From the NCBI GenBank assembly GCA_944548615.1, contig OX155961.1:30114770-30178769 (forward strand): a stretch of DNA of 64,000 nt, read 5' to 3'. The notes under the pieces are model-generated. The model searched no databases. It was given only the letters and a program-made list of their open reading frames with translations, and was not told the origin of the DNA. Position numbers and translations under genes: made by a program. Below, one piece after another: positions 1-10,561 of the stretch; the stretch's first letter is position 1; each line of letters begins with the position of its first letter. The stretch is from Micropterix aruncella. Taxonomy: Eukaryota; Arthropoda; Insecta; Lepidoptera; Micropterigidae.

Positions 1-1440
1 GTCTTAACTCCGCGTACACTGTTGCAATCTTGATGTTAGGGTTGGATCAGCAGCACTCCTTACACTTGCCACAGTATCGTCGAGAAATGAACTACGTTTG
101 TTTCCTGAATCCTTCGAGTGTCGCTCTGCACTGTTCTTGACCGAATAAAACGCAGGTTTGGTGAAGCGTCCTTTAATCCTCCCAGACCTACGCAATACAA
201 TCAACGCGCACACTGAGCCGCTCTTCGTTAGACACTGAATTCAAAATATCCTAGCCGCATGCTACCCGTTGATCTAACTAGGGATAACGCCTTCACAATC
301 TCCTAATATCGTACGATAAACTTATTTACATAACTTATTTTCCTGTTGCTGAGGGCATATCTTAAAATATATATACAACACTATTTGTTAAATGGACGTA
401 AGGTCTCTTCCTAATTAACATTACACTATGATTAATTAGTCTAACAAGATGCTACACACTAGGAACGCTGTTTATAGTCCAAAAACACGTAGGGTGAGTC
501 GACCTTAGCCCATATATGCTCTCCCTTCGTCATTTCGACCGTTCATGTAATTTGACACTCCCTCGTTTGCCAGAGATGGACCTTCCTTCTGCGAAGTGAG
601 GCAATATGCATTCCTAGCCCCCTGTATTGTGATATTTTGCGGCACACCATGAAATGACCATGATAATACACTATGACTCCTGACCATGAACACCTTTGTA
701 TCCTTGCCTCAAATCTTTAAAGTCGTTTTTCTCAGTTACACAAAAACATAACCCTCATCGTTCTTCCCCTGATGTCCTCATATGCATTTGTCGATTTAGT
801 CTATCCGAAGTATAATTCAAGTTAAAATCCATTATGACCCATTAAAAATCTAATGAAAATCACACAGAGTTACGTAACGAGACAATGCGCTTCCCCTCGT
901 GCGAGGTTTCAAAATGGGAATTTTAACAAGGCCCTCAGAGCGATGGGCAACAAAAGAAGTGGTGTTCGCGTACCCGGGTGGCTCCTCTCCTACCTCGCAG
1001 CGTGTGTGATGCCATGCATATTCATTAGATTACACTGATAGGAGGCCTCGCATATGCAAATCATATTTTACAAGGACTGCACTGCGAAAGAATGACACCA
1101 GAGGAACACGTATGTCTCTAACCACCTGCCTATGTATCAAGCGAAACGAATATACATGCACAGCGATGAAGATGGCAAAAACACAGTTGTCTTATTAACA
1201 GGGAAGCACCTAGGCCCTAGGGCATCGATCTTACTGCGAGATTTCGAAATTCTTCCAATGCTCGTGTGTCACAAATGCTGCGAGCCCTTATTCTTCTTTT
1301 TTCTTATGATGGCTCCACTCAAAGAGGTTGATTTCTGTCCGGTGTAGGTAACTTTGTAATATCATTGATTTTATGTGTATTAGATATATAGATATTAGAT
1401 AGCTCACGATATGTTATATAGGTATTATATAGCTCAATGA
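1..1440. other. No recognised gene
   Basis: Mixed-complexity DNA with only short open frames. I see no transposon protein, no inverted repeat pair and no convincing exon on either strand. Confidence 0.4.
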
Positions 1441-1486
1441 CGTACTAAGTTTTGGCGCCGGTAAATTTGTTTGTATCTTATTTATA

Positions 1487-1927
1487 ATGGCAAAACTGGG
1501 CATACTGGAATGCCCGGTGGAGCCAGTTGTTGGGGTCCCCCTCGCTATAGGTAAGAAAATCATCAGGGACTGCTTGGAGCAGAAATATCGTCGCCAGTCA
1601 AAATCCATGATAAAGCAACCACTTCCAAAGAAAACCAAGGTCCTACTTGATATGAGCAAGAAGAACCTTAGAACCACTATCGGTCTCCTCACCGGACACA
1701 CGACTTTTAGAGCACATATTTTCAACCTTGGCTTGACCGAGAGCAAGGACTGACGAATATATGGCGAAGAGGACAACATACACATAGTTGGTCGCTGCCC
1801 AGGCCTCGCAGCAAAAAGACACAGTTTACTGGGACGAGCCATTCTCGAACCCAGCGATATGCCCAACTTGAAGGTCAGTGATCTGCATGGACTGGTAAGC
1901 AGTACCGGGCTACTAGCAGATTACTGA
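1487..1927 (+). pseudogene. Non-LTR retrotransposon ORF2 C-terminus (RNase H-proximal), decayed
   Basis: The frame reads as the region after RNase H in R1/Jockey-type insect LINEs: a basic stretch, then LLTGHTTFRAHIFNLGL, then a zinc-knuckle region and CPGLAAKRHSLLG. In intact relatives this knuckle is CxxC-like. Here the first cysteine codon is a TGA at 1751-1753 and the second is a tyrosine (RIYGEED), so the knuckle is destroyed. The same frame resumes after the stop and runs to a TGA at 1925-1927. No reverse transcriptase or endonuclease domain lies upstream, so this is a 5'-truncated dead copy. The exact LINE clade is uncertain. Confidence 0.7.
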
Positions 1928-2847
1928 CCCAACCACAACTTGGGTTGTTACAAAATATCTTATAGATCCAAGTGATTTATAGGGCTGGAAACAAGCCCCC
2001 ACTCCGTTTCCTACTACAACTACTATTTCTAATGTCAAACAAATGCGACAGTCTTCGATTTCATAGTCGAAATACATTTAATATGAATTTATATTATATA
2101 TATAGTAATATAAAACGGTGGAGACTTACTTTTTAATATTCCTCCTTTTCCTTTTTTTTATTTTGAATAATATTAATAAAATAGGTACTGTTAGTGTTTA
2201 TGTATTTACATCACAATTGTGCATCTGATACAGACCTAAGAGCTGTGTCGATGTTAAGCTGTTGTTCTTCAATGTTCCAATTCTTTAAATCAGTGACGTT
2301 ATAACTAGTACATTTTTGTACAGGCATTAAATAAATAAATAAAATTAAATTAAGGTTTCTCTTGGAATTTCTCAATGATTCTCCTAAAATGTATGTCATT
2401 CTATGAAATGACATGACAGATTTTGATTTTGATGATGACATTTTGATTCAGACAATTCTGGATACCTTGTTGCCGGCTGTATCAAAACGTGACTTAGACA
2501 ATAAAAAAATGTTTTTGTTTTTGCTTTTAGGGGCAGATTAAGAAGATGACAATTACACTGACGGAAGGAAGGAGACTTAGGAGGACTCGAGGAGAAGGAA
2601 ATATGCACAAAGTGGTTAATAGCGGGTCATCTAAAAATATGTCTGTAAAAATTGCTGCTGTTCGCTGCCAAGTTCCAAATATCCAGGAAACACTTGACGA
2701 ATACCAGATTCAATGCATTATCTGCAAACCACGGTTACAATCAGCGTGTTTATATGTTTACTACCAGCTTCTACCCTCAGCTTCGTCTGCGTTAAAAATA
2801 TTTTTTGCCAGCGGTTTAATATTTTCGATTAAAACCCTAGAAGGTAT
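1928..2847. other. Spacer with a possible Penelope tail scrap
   Basis: Positions 2031-2062 (AATGTCAAACAAATGCGACA and onward) resemble the extreme 3' end of the Penelope-like elements at 4007-7033 and 42427-42723. The rest is AT-rich, with TAAA repeats near 2330. No gene is recognised. Confidence 0.4.
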
Positions 2848-3196
2848 AGCAGTCTGGTTATACTAGCACCTGAGGGGAGAAACAGCAATGTCCTCTACAT
2901 ACGGGTCCTTACGTAAACATTTTAATTTTTTTTCCATTTATCAGTTTTGTACAGCCTAACATCTAAAGACTTAAATTGAGATTTAAATTGAGGTAAAATG
3001 AGAGACAAACTCCAGGTACATTTCCAGGTTCAGCTATATTAATTTATTGTTGAAAAGTTGTATGGTTTTATGGTGTTTTAAATGTTAGGCTGTACAAAAC
3101 TGATAAATAAACAAATTAAAAAAATGTTTACGTAAGGACCCGTATGTAGAGGACATTGCTGTTTCTCCCTTCAGGTGCTAGTATAATCAGACTGCT
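2848..3196. repeat. Inverted repeat made of two Helitron helicase 3' ends
   Basis: Arms at 2848-2968 and 3078-3196 are about 120 bp each with few mismatches, around a spacer of about 110 bp. Each arm encodes the same final residues of a Pif1-type Helitron helicase (VILAPEGRNSNVLYIRVLT then stop), one on the plus strand and one on the minus, followed by the same non-coding tail. Two copies therefore converge tail to tail. No clear CTRR terminus or terminal hairpin was seen. Confidence 0.7.
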
Positions 3197-3600
3197 AGGT
3201 GAGTTCACTCTGGTGGAGCAGGCCACACATAACTGCCCATATGAGAAGCAGTTCTCCCTCAACTCGATTCCTGCCGCCTTGTAACTACCCTTGGGACTCT
3301 TGATGGTCATAGCAACGCATCATTAATTTGTACCACGGAGTCCACAGATCTACTCCATTTGTGCCCCTTCGAATGATTTCAGTAAAGTGTCTGATGACTG
3401 CAGCTTTGTTGTTCTTGGGGGGGGGGGGGGGGGTAAGAATTGCACGCTTGAACAGCCTGTTCATAGATTTCTGCTTAATATCAGCGATATCAGTGTATAC
3501 TCTGGCTATAAGGTCTGCGAGGATCGTCCTTACTGCCCTTTTCCTGCAGAAATGGTCATTTGGCCCTGGCAATCGTGACATCCTCCATATCCTATTTTGA
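3128..3600 (-). pseudogene. Helitron Pif1-like helicase C-terminal fragment, broken
   Basis: Reading from 3600 down, one frame holds RLFKRAILTP, matching the ERAILAPKN-type block of Helitron helicases. A different frame nearer the end has MTIKSPKGSYKAAGIEL and then CFSYGQLCVACSTRVNSPS, matching the TINKSQGQT and GQLYVACSRV blocks (motifs V-VI). The stop is at 3128-3130. A run of 17 G at 3417-3433 sits where relatives read LAPKN, giving a string of prolines, and a frameshift separates the two blocks. The Rep domain and most of the helicase are missing. Only this tail of the element is present. Confidence 0.72.
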
Positions 3601-3994
3601 GTAGAAGTTCGGATAATTGCCCAGCTACAACATTACGTTATACGTGAGGGAAAGTTCCACAATGAGAGGCCATAAAAGAAATATACAAATACCTTTCTCA
3701 TAATTTTAAAATTAGATTTTTTACCCGATTCACTTTTCTAGCTTAAAGATATATTTTTCCCTTCAAAGGTATTTAGGGAAAACTGCAGAATATAGTTTCT
3801 AGACATTTATTTGGGGAAGCTTTTTTGAGTAATACCGATCTGATATTTAATCTGACTTCAAAGATATTAAGGAAACCGCAAGAAAAAAATGTTATCCCTT
3901 TTCGATCCCCCAATTCCCCTTCAAGAGATGCTTAAGGAACAATCCTGAATTTCGTTTCTAGGTATTTATATGGGGAATCTTTTTTGAGTAAAAC
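3601..3994. repeat. Tandem repeat, period about 159 bp, hosting the Penelope insertion
   Basis: The phrase TTTCTAGnnATTTATnTGGGG recurs at 3796 and 3955, followed both times by TTTTTTGAGTAAnACCG. The following unit resumes after the Penelope composite at 7034 (CGTTCTAATATT, then GATATTAAGnAAACCGCAA). The composite therefore landed inside a local tandem repeat. Confidence 0.6.
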
Positions 3995-4105
3995 CGTTCT
4001 AATATTATAAATAGGATAGAAAACGAATTTACCGCGTGAAATTTGTAGGACCCGACGTTTCGGTGACGTTGCAGCCGCCGTTGTCAAGGGTAAACTGAAG
4101 AGCTG

Positions 4106-5434
4106 TCAGTCCGTTGTTTTGCGGGTAGGCCGCAAACCGCTGCCGCCACTGCGTAGGTTATAACGGTGGTGGGGGGCCGGGCTCGGAGCGCGGGAATTTT
4201 TAAAATCCGTCTTGCACACAACACTCACTGTATCCTGTTTTACGTCTTTGCGTTCGGCGTTCGGCGGCGGGAACATTTTAAGAAGAGGGTTCCACGTAGA
4301 AGAGAGTTTGTAGCCGTCATCTCTATTGAAGTTCGGAGTTCTTCTTATTTCAATGGCTTCCCGGATCATGCGAGGAAAGTAGAATTGTTCCTTCGATAGA
4401 ACAATGGGATTTTGAAACTGCATCCAGTGGTTACTTCCGCTATCCAATATATGTTCGCAGATCGCCGATTTTTCTCGCTGAACGTTTTTAACAGCTTTGA
4501 TGTGTTCTGTCAGTCGCGTGGCTATGGGCCGTTTCGTTTGTCCAACGTAGGCTAGACCGCAGCTGCATTCGACTTTATACACACCCGGGGTTTGCAGTGG
4601 TATTACATCCTTTACAGGCCTCAAAAATCGAGCTATATTTTGGGTCGGTTTGAAGATCGTTTTTATATCGAATCTGTTTAGCATCTTACTTATTCGATCT
4701 GTCACGCCCTTGACGTATGGTAAGAATGCTCTTGATCTGCTCGGTTTTTGAGTTTCGTCCGTATTAGATCGTGTGCGTGTCTCGTGATATTTTCCGTATC
4801 CATTTTTCCTAAGGACATCATTGACATGTTCCATCTCCTTCGGAAAATGCTCAGTGTCGCATAGATCGCGTGCTCGATTCACGAGCGACGTTTGCACTGA
4901 ACGTAGATGGTAGGGATGATGGTGTGAGCTTGCATGCAAATATCTGTCCGTATGTGTGGGCTTCCGATATACCGTATGTCCGAGAGTATTGTCACTTCTC
5001 CTCGTCACTTTGACATCCAAAAATGGTAAGGAGCCGTCCTTCTCTACTTCATAGGTGAAACTGATTTTTGGGTGTATGGAGTTTAGATGACCCAGGAATT
5101 CTTTCACCGTTTGAATGTTGCCTTTCAGGATGCAGAAGGTATCATCCACGTAGCGAAGCCAGAGAATGGGTTTAATTTTGGAGGTTTTTATGGCTAATTC
5201 CTCAAAATATTCCATATATAGGTCACTAACTATCGGCGATACGGGGCATCCCATTGCTACTCCGTCGATTTGTTTGTAATAATCGCCGTTCCATAGAAAG
5301 TAGCAGGATGTCAGGCAATGTTGAAGCATGTCGGCGTAGCTAATAGGGAGGTCCTCAGACCTTAGTTTATCTCTCACCACCGTAAGACACTCCGAAATGG
5401 GCAAATTCGTAAATAAAGATTCGACGTCAAAGCT
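4106..5434 (-). pseudogene. Penelope-like reverse transcriptase / GIY-YIG endonuclease, 5'-truncated
   Basis: The open frame (continuous to 5509, but element-derived only from about 5434) encodes reverse transcriptase followed by a GIY-YIG nuclease, the hallmark pairing of Penelope-like elements. Counting from the Met at 5509: motif A FDVESLF at 27-33, motif B GVAMGCPVSP at 83-92, catalytic YVDD at 120-123, then GVYK at 309-312, YVGQT at 321-325, an Arg at 332 and EAIEI at 384-388. All catalytic blocks present in this part are intact and there is no internal stop. The N-terminal part of the protein is missing, and residues before about 26 come from antisense reading of the partner copy. The low level of damage suggests a recent insertion. 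Confidence 0.88.
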
Positions 5435-6906
5435 CGACAAGCAAATCGACAGCCCCACATATCCTCTGTCAAAACACTTGGCTGGTGTCCTCCAACCGCT
5501 TACGGGCAAAACGACGTCTTACGTGAAAGACTCGCGACACTTCGTAAGCATTATTAGAAGCTTAAAACTGGCCGAAGACGAAATAATGGTGAGCTTTATT
5601 TACGAATTTGCCCATTTCGGAGTGTCTTACGGTGGTGAGAGATAAACTAAGGTCTGAGGACCTCCCTATTAGCTACGCCGACATGCTTCAACATTGCCTG
5701 ACATCCTGCTACTTTCTATGGAACGGCGATTATTACAAACAAATCGACGGAGTAGCAATGGGATGCCCCGTATCGCCGATAGTTAGTGACCTATATATGG
5801 AATATTTTGAGGAATTAGCCATAAAAACCTCCAAAATTAAACCCATTCTCTGGCTTCGCTACGTGGATGATACCTTCTGCATCCTGAAAGGCAACATTCA
5901 AACGGTGAAAGAATTCCTGGGTCATCTAAACTCCATACACCCAAAAATCAGTTTCACCTATGAAGTAGAGAAGGACGGCTCCTTACCATTTTTGGATGTC
6001 AAAGTGACGAGGAGAAGTGACAATACTCTCGGACATACGGTATATCGGAAGCCCACACATACGGACAGATATTTGCATGCAAGCTCACACCATCATCCCT
6101 ACCATCTACGTTCAGTGCAAACGTCGCTCGTGAATCGAGCACGCGATCTATGCGACACTGAGCATTTTCCGAAGGAGATGGAACATGTCAATGATGTCCT
6201 TAGGAAAAATGGATACGGAAAATATCACGAGACACGCACACGATCTAATACGGACGAAACTCAAAAACCGAGCAGATCAAGAGCATTCTTACCATACGTC
6301 AAGGGCGTGACAGATCGAATAAGTAAGATGCTAAACAGATTCGATATAAAAACGATCTTCAAACCGACCCAAAATATAGCTCGATTTTTGAGGCCTGTAA
6401 AGGATGTAATACCACTGCAAACCCCGGGTGTGTATAAAGTCGAATGCAGCTGCGGTCTAGCCTACGTTGGACAAACGAAACGGCCCATAGCCACGCGACT
6501 GACAGAACACATCAAAGCTGTTAAAAACGTTCAGCGAGAAAAATCGGCGATCTGCGAACATATATTGGATAGCGGAAGTAACCACTGGATGCAGTTTCAA
6601 AATCCCATTGTTCTATCGAAGGAACAATTCTACTTTCCTCGCATGATCCGGGAAGCCATTGAAATAAGAAGAACTCCGAACTTCAATAGAGATGACGGCT
6701 ACAAACTCTCTTCTACGTGGAACCCTCTTCTTAAAATGTTCCCGCCGCCGAACGCCGAACGCAAAGACGTAAAACAGGATACAGTGAGTGTTGTGTGCAA
6801 GACGGATTTTAAAAATTCCCGCGCTCCGAGCCCGGCCCCCCACCACCGTTATAACCTACGCAGTGGCGGCAGCGGTTTGCGGCCTACCCGCAAAACAACG
6901 GACTGA
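5435..6906 (+). pseudogene. Penelope-like reverse transcriptase / GIY-YIG endonuclease with motif A deletion
   Basis: This copy starts further upstream than its partner, at about [19 protein letters not shown], and reads through [13 protein letters not shown]. Compared with the minus copy it then lacks 14 bases coding DVESL at 5593-5594. That removes the motif A aspartate and shifts the frame. The correct frame resumes at about 5608 (PISECLTVV) and runs uninterrupted to the stop at 6906 with YVDD, GVYK and YVGQT intact and apparently identical in sequence to the minus copy. The apparent start at 5608 is a TTG within the broken gene, not a true start. Confidence 0.86.
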
Positions 6907-7045
6907 CAGCTCTTCAGTTTACCCTTGACAACGGCGGCTGCAACGTCACCGAAACGTCGGGTCCTACAAATTTCACGCGGTAAATTCGTTTTCTATCCTA
7001 TTTATAATGTCAAACAACCGCGATAGTCTTCGACGTTCTAATATT

Positions 7046-7220
7046 TCATAGAGATTAAGAGATATTAAGAAAACCGCAAAAAAAATCATCCATTTTTGAT
7101 CCCTTAAGAGTTGACTTTCGCAAAATCCCTTCTTAGTGAGCGCTTACCACCTAAAATGAACCTCTGTGATTTTTTAAATTTTTGTAGCTTCAGCGGTATT
7201 GGCTAGGTGATGATGAACCA

Positions 7221-7223
<3 letters not shown>
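7046..7223. other. Right flank of the Penelope insertion
   Basis: Continuation of the 159-bp tandem repeat to about 7120, then AT-rich spacer. No gene. Confidence 0.45.

Positions 7224-7304
<81 letters not shown>
7224..7304. repeat. (TA)n microsatellite, about 80 bp
   Basis: Uninterrupted TA dinucleotides directly before a family F repeat. True length is uncertain in any assembly. Confidence 0.95.
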
Positions 7305-7306
<2 letters not shown>

Positions 7307-7307
<1 letters not shown>

Positions 7308-7836
7308 TAGCTGACCCGGCGAATTTCGTACCGCCTAACGGTCAATGAATGTCGTGTTACAGATTAGCTGAACTTAATTTATGATTTTATAGAAGTAATA
7401 CAATGAATACAAAATACATATTAAGTTCACTACTTTTTTAAGATAATAACACAAAAGAACTATAAAAGTACAAAAATTAAGTATGTCAATCGCGTGTCAG
7501 CATGACATGATTGAATTAAACTATGTAATAATTGTGGTCCGAATATTGTAAATATATCTTGTCGATTCGAAACCTTTATTTTGAGTTTATACTTTCTTTA
7601 ATTTGAAGGGAGAGTTTACCGTATCGACGGGATGAACTTTAAATGTTTGACAGTTACGAAACCCATGAACATTTTGCATGGGAAATTTTTTTCGTTAATT
7701 TTCCAATGTTTTTAATAGTTATTCTGCTATTCGGGGCGGAGACAAATATAACAAATAATATACCATGAAAATCAATCTAGCCGTTCTCCAGTTATAAGTG
7801 TTCGAACAAACCCGACTTTGTTTTATATATATAGAT
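7307..7836 (+). repeat. Interspersed repeat family F, copy 1
   Basis: Begins CTAGCTGACCCGGCGAATTT and ends near ACAAACCCGACTTTG followed by a TATATATAGAT tail. It matches a second copy at 62540-63125 along its whole length. The opening is a common lepidopteran repeat that I recognise but cannot assign to a class. Confidence 0.8.
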
Positions 7837-8149
7837 GTCCGGTATAGTCCAACTGTCTTTTTTTTAATTGATCCGAGTATTTCATGTTCTTTTTCGTTAA
7901 TTTAGTATTATTTACAAATTATTACTGCGTTCTATTGAATTTAATTTATATGTAAGAAGTCAATAAATATTTCCGGATAGATATGTAATAAATTATATCG
8001 AAAGTATTTAAAAAAATGCTATAAGCTTTAGGGGGTTGGCACTGCCGGGCTCTCCCCTATCCATATTACTTGAAGTACAGGAACTTTAAAGACGGGTTTG
8101 CACCTTCTTTAGCAACAGAGTATAAGGATCCTCCTATGCGTTCTAAAGC
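7837..8149. other. AT-rich spacer
   Basis: No coding or repeat signature recognised. Confidence 0.4.
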
Positions 8150-8840
8150 TAATGAGCCCTATTGGAGTTTGCCACGAAGACCCATTCGTTTAGGGTCGGT
8201 CATACTCACGGGTCAACACCCATCCGGCGGCATCCACGTAGCCAGGGTAGGACGCTGGCCTGCGGGCCAGTCTCCCCTAGGGGAGGAGTCCACTTTCGGA
8301 CTCTACTGGACGGTTTGCGCACCGTGCGACGTCAGCCAATCGATTGTGCACTCCGACTAACGCCGGGGGAGTCTGGGAACAGCAATGTTTCCTATAGAGC
8401 GAGGGTGGTTTTTAACCTTATGACAACTGCTCTTGAAACGACCATTCGTCCACCCGATCCCAGGTGAATACGCCGGGCAAAGGATGCCGCGGTCCGCGAT
8501 AGATTTGGTTGACATCAAATCATCGCTTCATAAGGTAGAGGACCGCGCAAGCGACCTCGATCCTGTAACCAGTCAGGAGATATAAGGTATCCTGAAGGTT
8601 AATTCCTGACGTATATATCTTTCCAAACTGGAAGTCAGAGGGCGAGGCTGCCCGCTGGTACTTTTCCCGGCGCCTCGCTATAAGGCGTTGGCCTCTAACG
8701 GGCTTGTTGGTGGAGCTAGACTGTAGCTTGTCTTGTCAATAAGTCTTCTACGTTCATCCCACGAATAAAAGAACGTCACATATCGTTATACCAGCCTGGG
8801 GTGACGGGTTCGCCCGCTGTAGTCGACACCACCCTACTGT
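8150..8840 (-). repeat. Non-coding repeat family A, near full-length copy
   Basis: Read on the minus strand, it starts at GACTACAGCGGGCGAACCCG and ends in AATGGGTCTTCGTGGC. Landmarks shared with the other copies include AGAGGCCAAC, CGGACCGCGGCATCCTTTGC, CGCTCTATAGGAAACA, GCACGGTGCGCA and GGATGGGTGTTGACCCGTGA, in the same order. No terminal inverted repeat, poly-A tail or long conserved frame is apparent. Confidence 0.75.
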
Positions 8841-9523
8841 GCTTTCTAAACGTCAGCATTAACCTCTTGTTCTTTTTTAGCTTCGACTTCTATCTAAAAT
8901 TGGGTATGTACGCCTCCAATTTCTTGTGCGAGATACCGATGAGAATCAACATTTCCATCTCTTAGAAGAGAGTAGATAATCGTAAGTAGCTATATGTATG
9001 TAGAGTTTTTTTTAATTGATTTAAAAAATCGTTCATTGGTCGAAGCGATGCGGGACAAAATAATACAAGCCACTCACACAGTAGCGATCGTTTTTTTAGG
9101 TAAGCATTAACTTACATATCGTACTTTTACGTACTATTATTATTAATAATAGTAATATTTACTAGTTTACTATTTACCTGGCAGCATCTTCTGGATACGA
9201 AACTTCGCAGATTTCCTCGTTAATTACGCAGACTTCAGTATTTTCACTAATCGTATTTGCACGACGTCAACATCGTTACAAACTCCAAACTTTCCAGACA
9301 CGCCAATGCAGTTTTCAATAAACAAAATTCAGTAAAAAGAAACATTTTTATTACTTAAATAATTACATACAGAAAAGACCTCCTAACAAAGACTAGACTT
9401 TTAAAACTATAGATTTATTGTTAAATAATTAAAAGTAGCGTAATTGATAGGTGACTTATGCTAGAAATAACGACGGGATTGACTAGAAGTTACAGCCATT
9501 TTGTTCGGGAGCGAATAAGGGTA
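8841..9523. other. Spacer, nothing recognised
   Basis: AT-rich, with a small TAATAATAATAG-type repeat near 9140. TTTATT motifs near 9350 and 9411 could serve as minus-strand polyadenylation signals for the exon at 10562-11668. Confidence 0.35.
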
Positions 9524-10545
9524 GGTGCAGACTTGTCCCACGTACGCAACGTACACGACGCAACGCTCCCACATTGGTGTGCACACTTGTCCCACGTATG
9601 CAACGTATACCTATAATGCATTAGAAGCTGCTGTCACCTCAAAAGGTGCACTTGTATTATGTACAACCGCTGTACAATATATTTCTGGTTCTGAGAGTGA
9701 CTTTGAGAACGGTTTACTCTACTATGTGTTGATAGTGTTATTTTTAAATAAATATGTTCGTACCAATAAAAAAACAAAAAAAAAGTTAACACAAGAAAAT
9801 ATTGGATTCCTGAGATAAATCGACAAAAAGAAAAGTGTGGAGAATACCATACCATACATTAATGCAGAAATTGGAAAATGATGAAGAACGATTATTTATG
9901 TACTTTCGTATGTATCTTCTATGCGCATGCGCCGACGTTCTATGAGTGTCTGACGCGTGCAAACTTAAATTTTAGAAACACATTGTTACGAGTGGGATAG
10001 CGTACTGACATACCATCCACCTTCCCACGCCGATCTGGAGATCGCAGATCGACGTTGGGTGGAACGCGTGTGACAACGTTACGTATATTAGTGAGTTTTT
10101 AAGTCATCTGTTTTCATGAAAATTCAAGGGTCCAGATGTCATCATGCGTTGCATACATTGCGTATGTGAGACCACTTTTTCTACCTCAAGACCAGCGCAA
10201 CGCTGGTTCTACGTACGCAAAGTACGCAATGCATTATAATAACTGGCCCTTGAATTTGTGTGAAAGCCGATACACTAATCCCACGCAACGTTGCGTGGGA
10301 TAAGTGTGTTTGGTTGCATGCAAATTCAAGGGCCAGATGTCATAATGCATCGTATACGTTGCGTACATATGACCAGTCTTTGGAGGATGGATGACCATTT
10401 CGACATCTGGTCCTTGAATTTACATGAAAGCAAACACTTTTATCCCACGAAACGTTGCGTGGGATAAGTGTGTCTGCTATCATGCAAATTCAAGGGCCAG
10501 ATGTCATAATGTGTTGCGTACGTTGCGTGCCTGGGACCAGTCTGT
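9524..10545. mobile_element. Foldback element with alternating inverted repeats and perfect palindromes
   Basis: The ends mirror each other: CAGACTTGTCCCACGTACGC at about 9528 against the reverse complement of the GGGACCAGTCTG end near 10545. Inside, a unit of about 55 bp (CAAATTCAAGGGCCAGATGT, then ATAATGCAT) occurs in alternating orientation at about 10118(+), 10205(-), 10316(+), 10380(-) and 10485(+). The palindrome CCCACGCAACGTTGCGTGGG at 10280-10299 and a one-mismatch copy at 10444-10463 sit between minus and plus units, 164 bp apart. No transposase is seen, so it is non-autonomous. It ends 17 bp from the stop codon of the neighbouring exon. Confidence 0.72.
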
Positions 10546-10561
10546 CTCTGCCTTAATACTT

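Larger units (their letters stand above)
4007..7033. mobile_element. Head-to-head composite of two Penelope-like elements
   Basis: The minus-strand copy fills 4007 to about 5434 and the plus-strand copy about 5435 to 7033. Perfect-looking inverted arms run 4004-5418 and 5594-7008 (mirror coordinates always sum to 11012, so no indels). One 12-bp target duplication, CGTTCTAATATT, flanks the whole unit (3995-4006 and 7034-7045). The plus copy keeps about 25 extra 3' bases (GTCAAACAACCGCGATAG and onward) that the minus copy lacks. A single outer duplication means the pair integrated as one unit. Penelope elements are known for irregular, partly inverted copies. Confidence 0.88.

Noticed and set aside
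4166..4399. 77-codon frames antisense to both Penelope copies (also 6613-6846)
   Set aside because: Identical because the arms are identical; they are shadows of the real coding frame.
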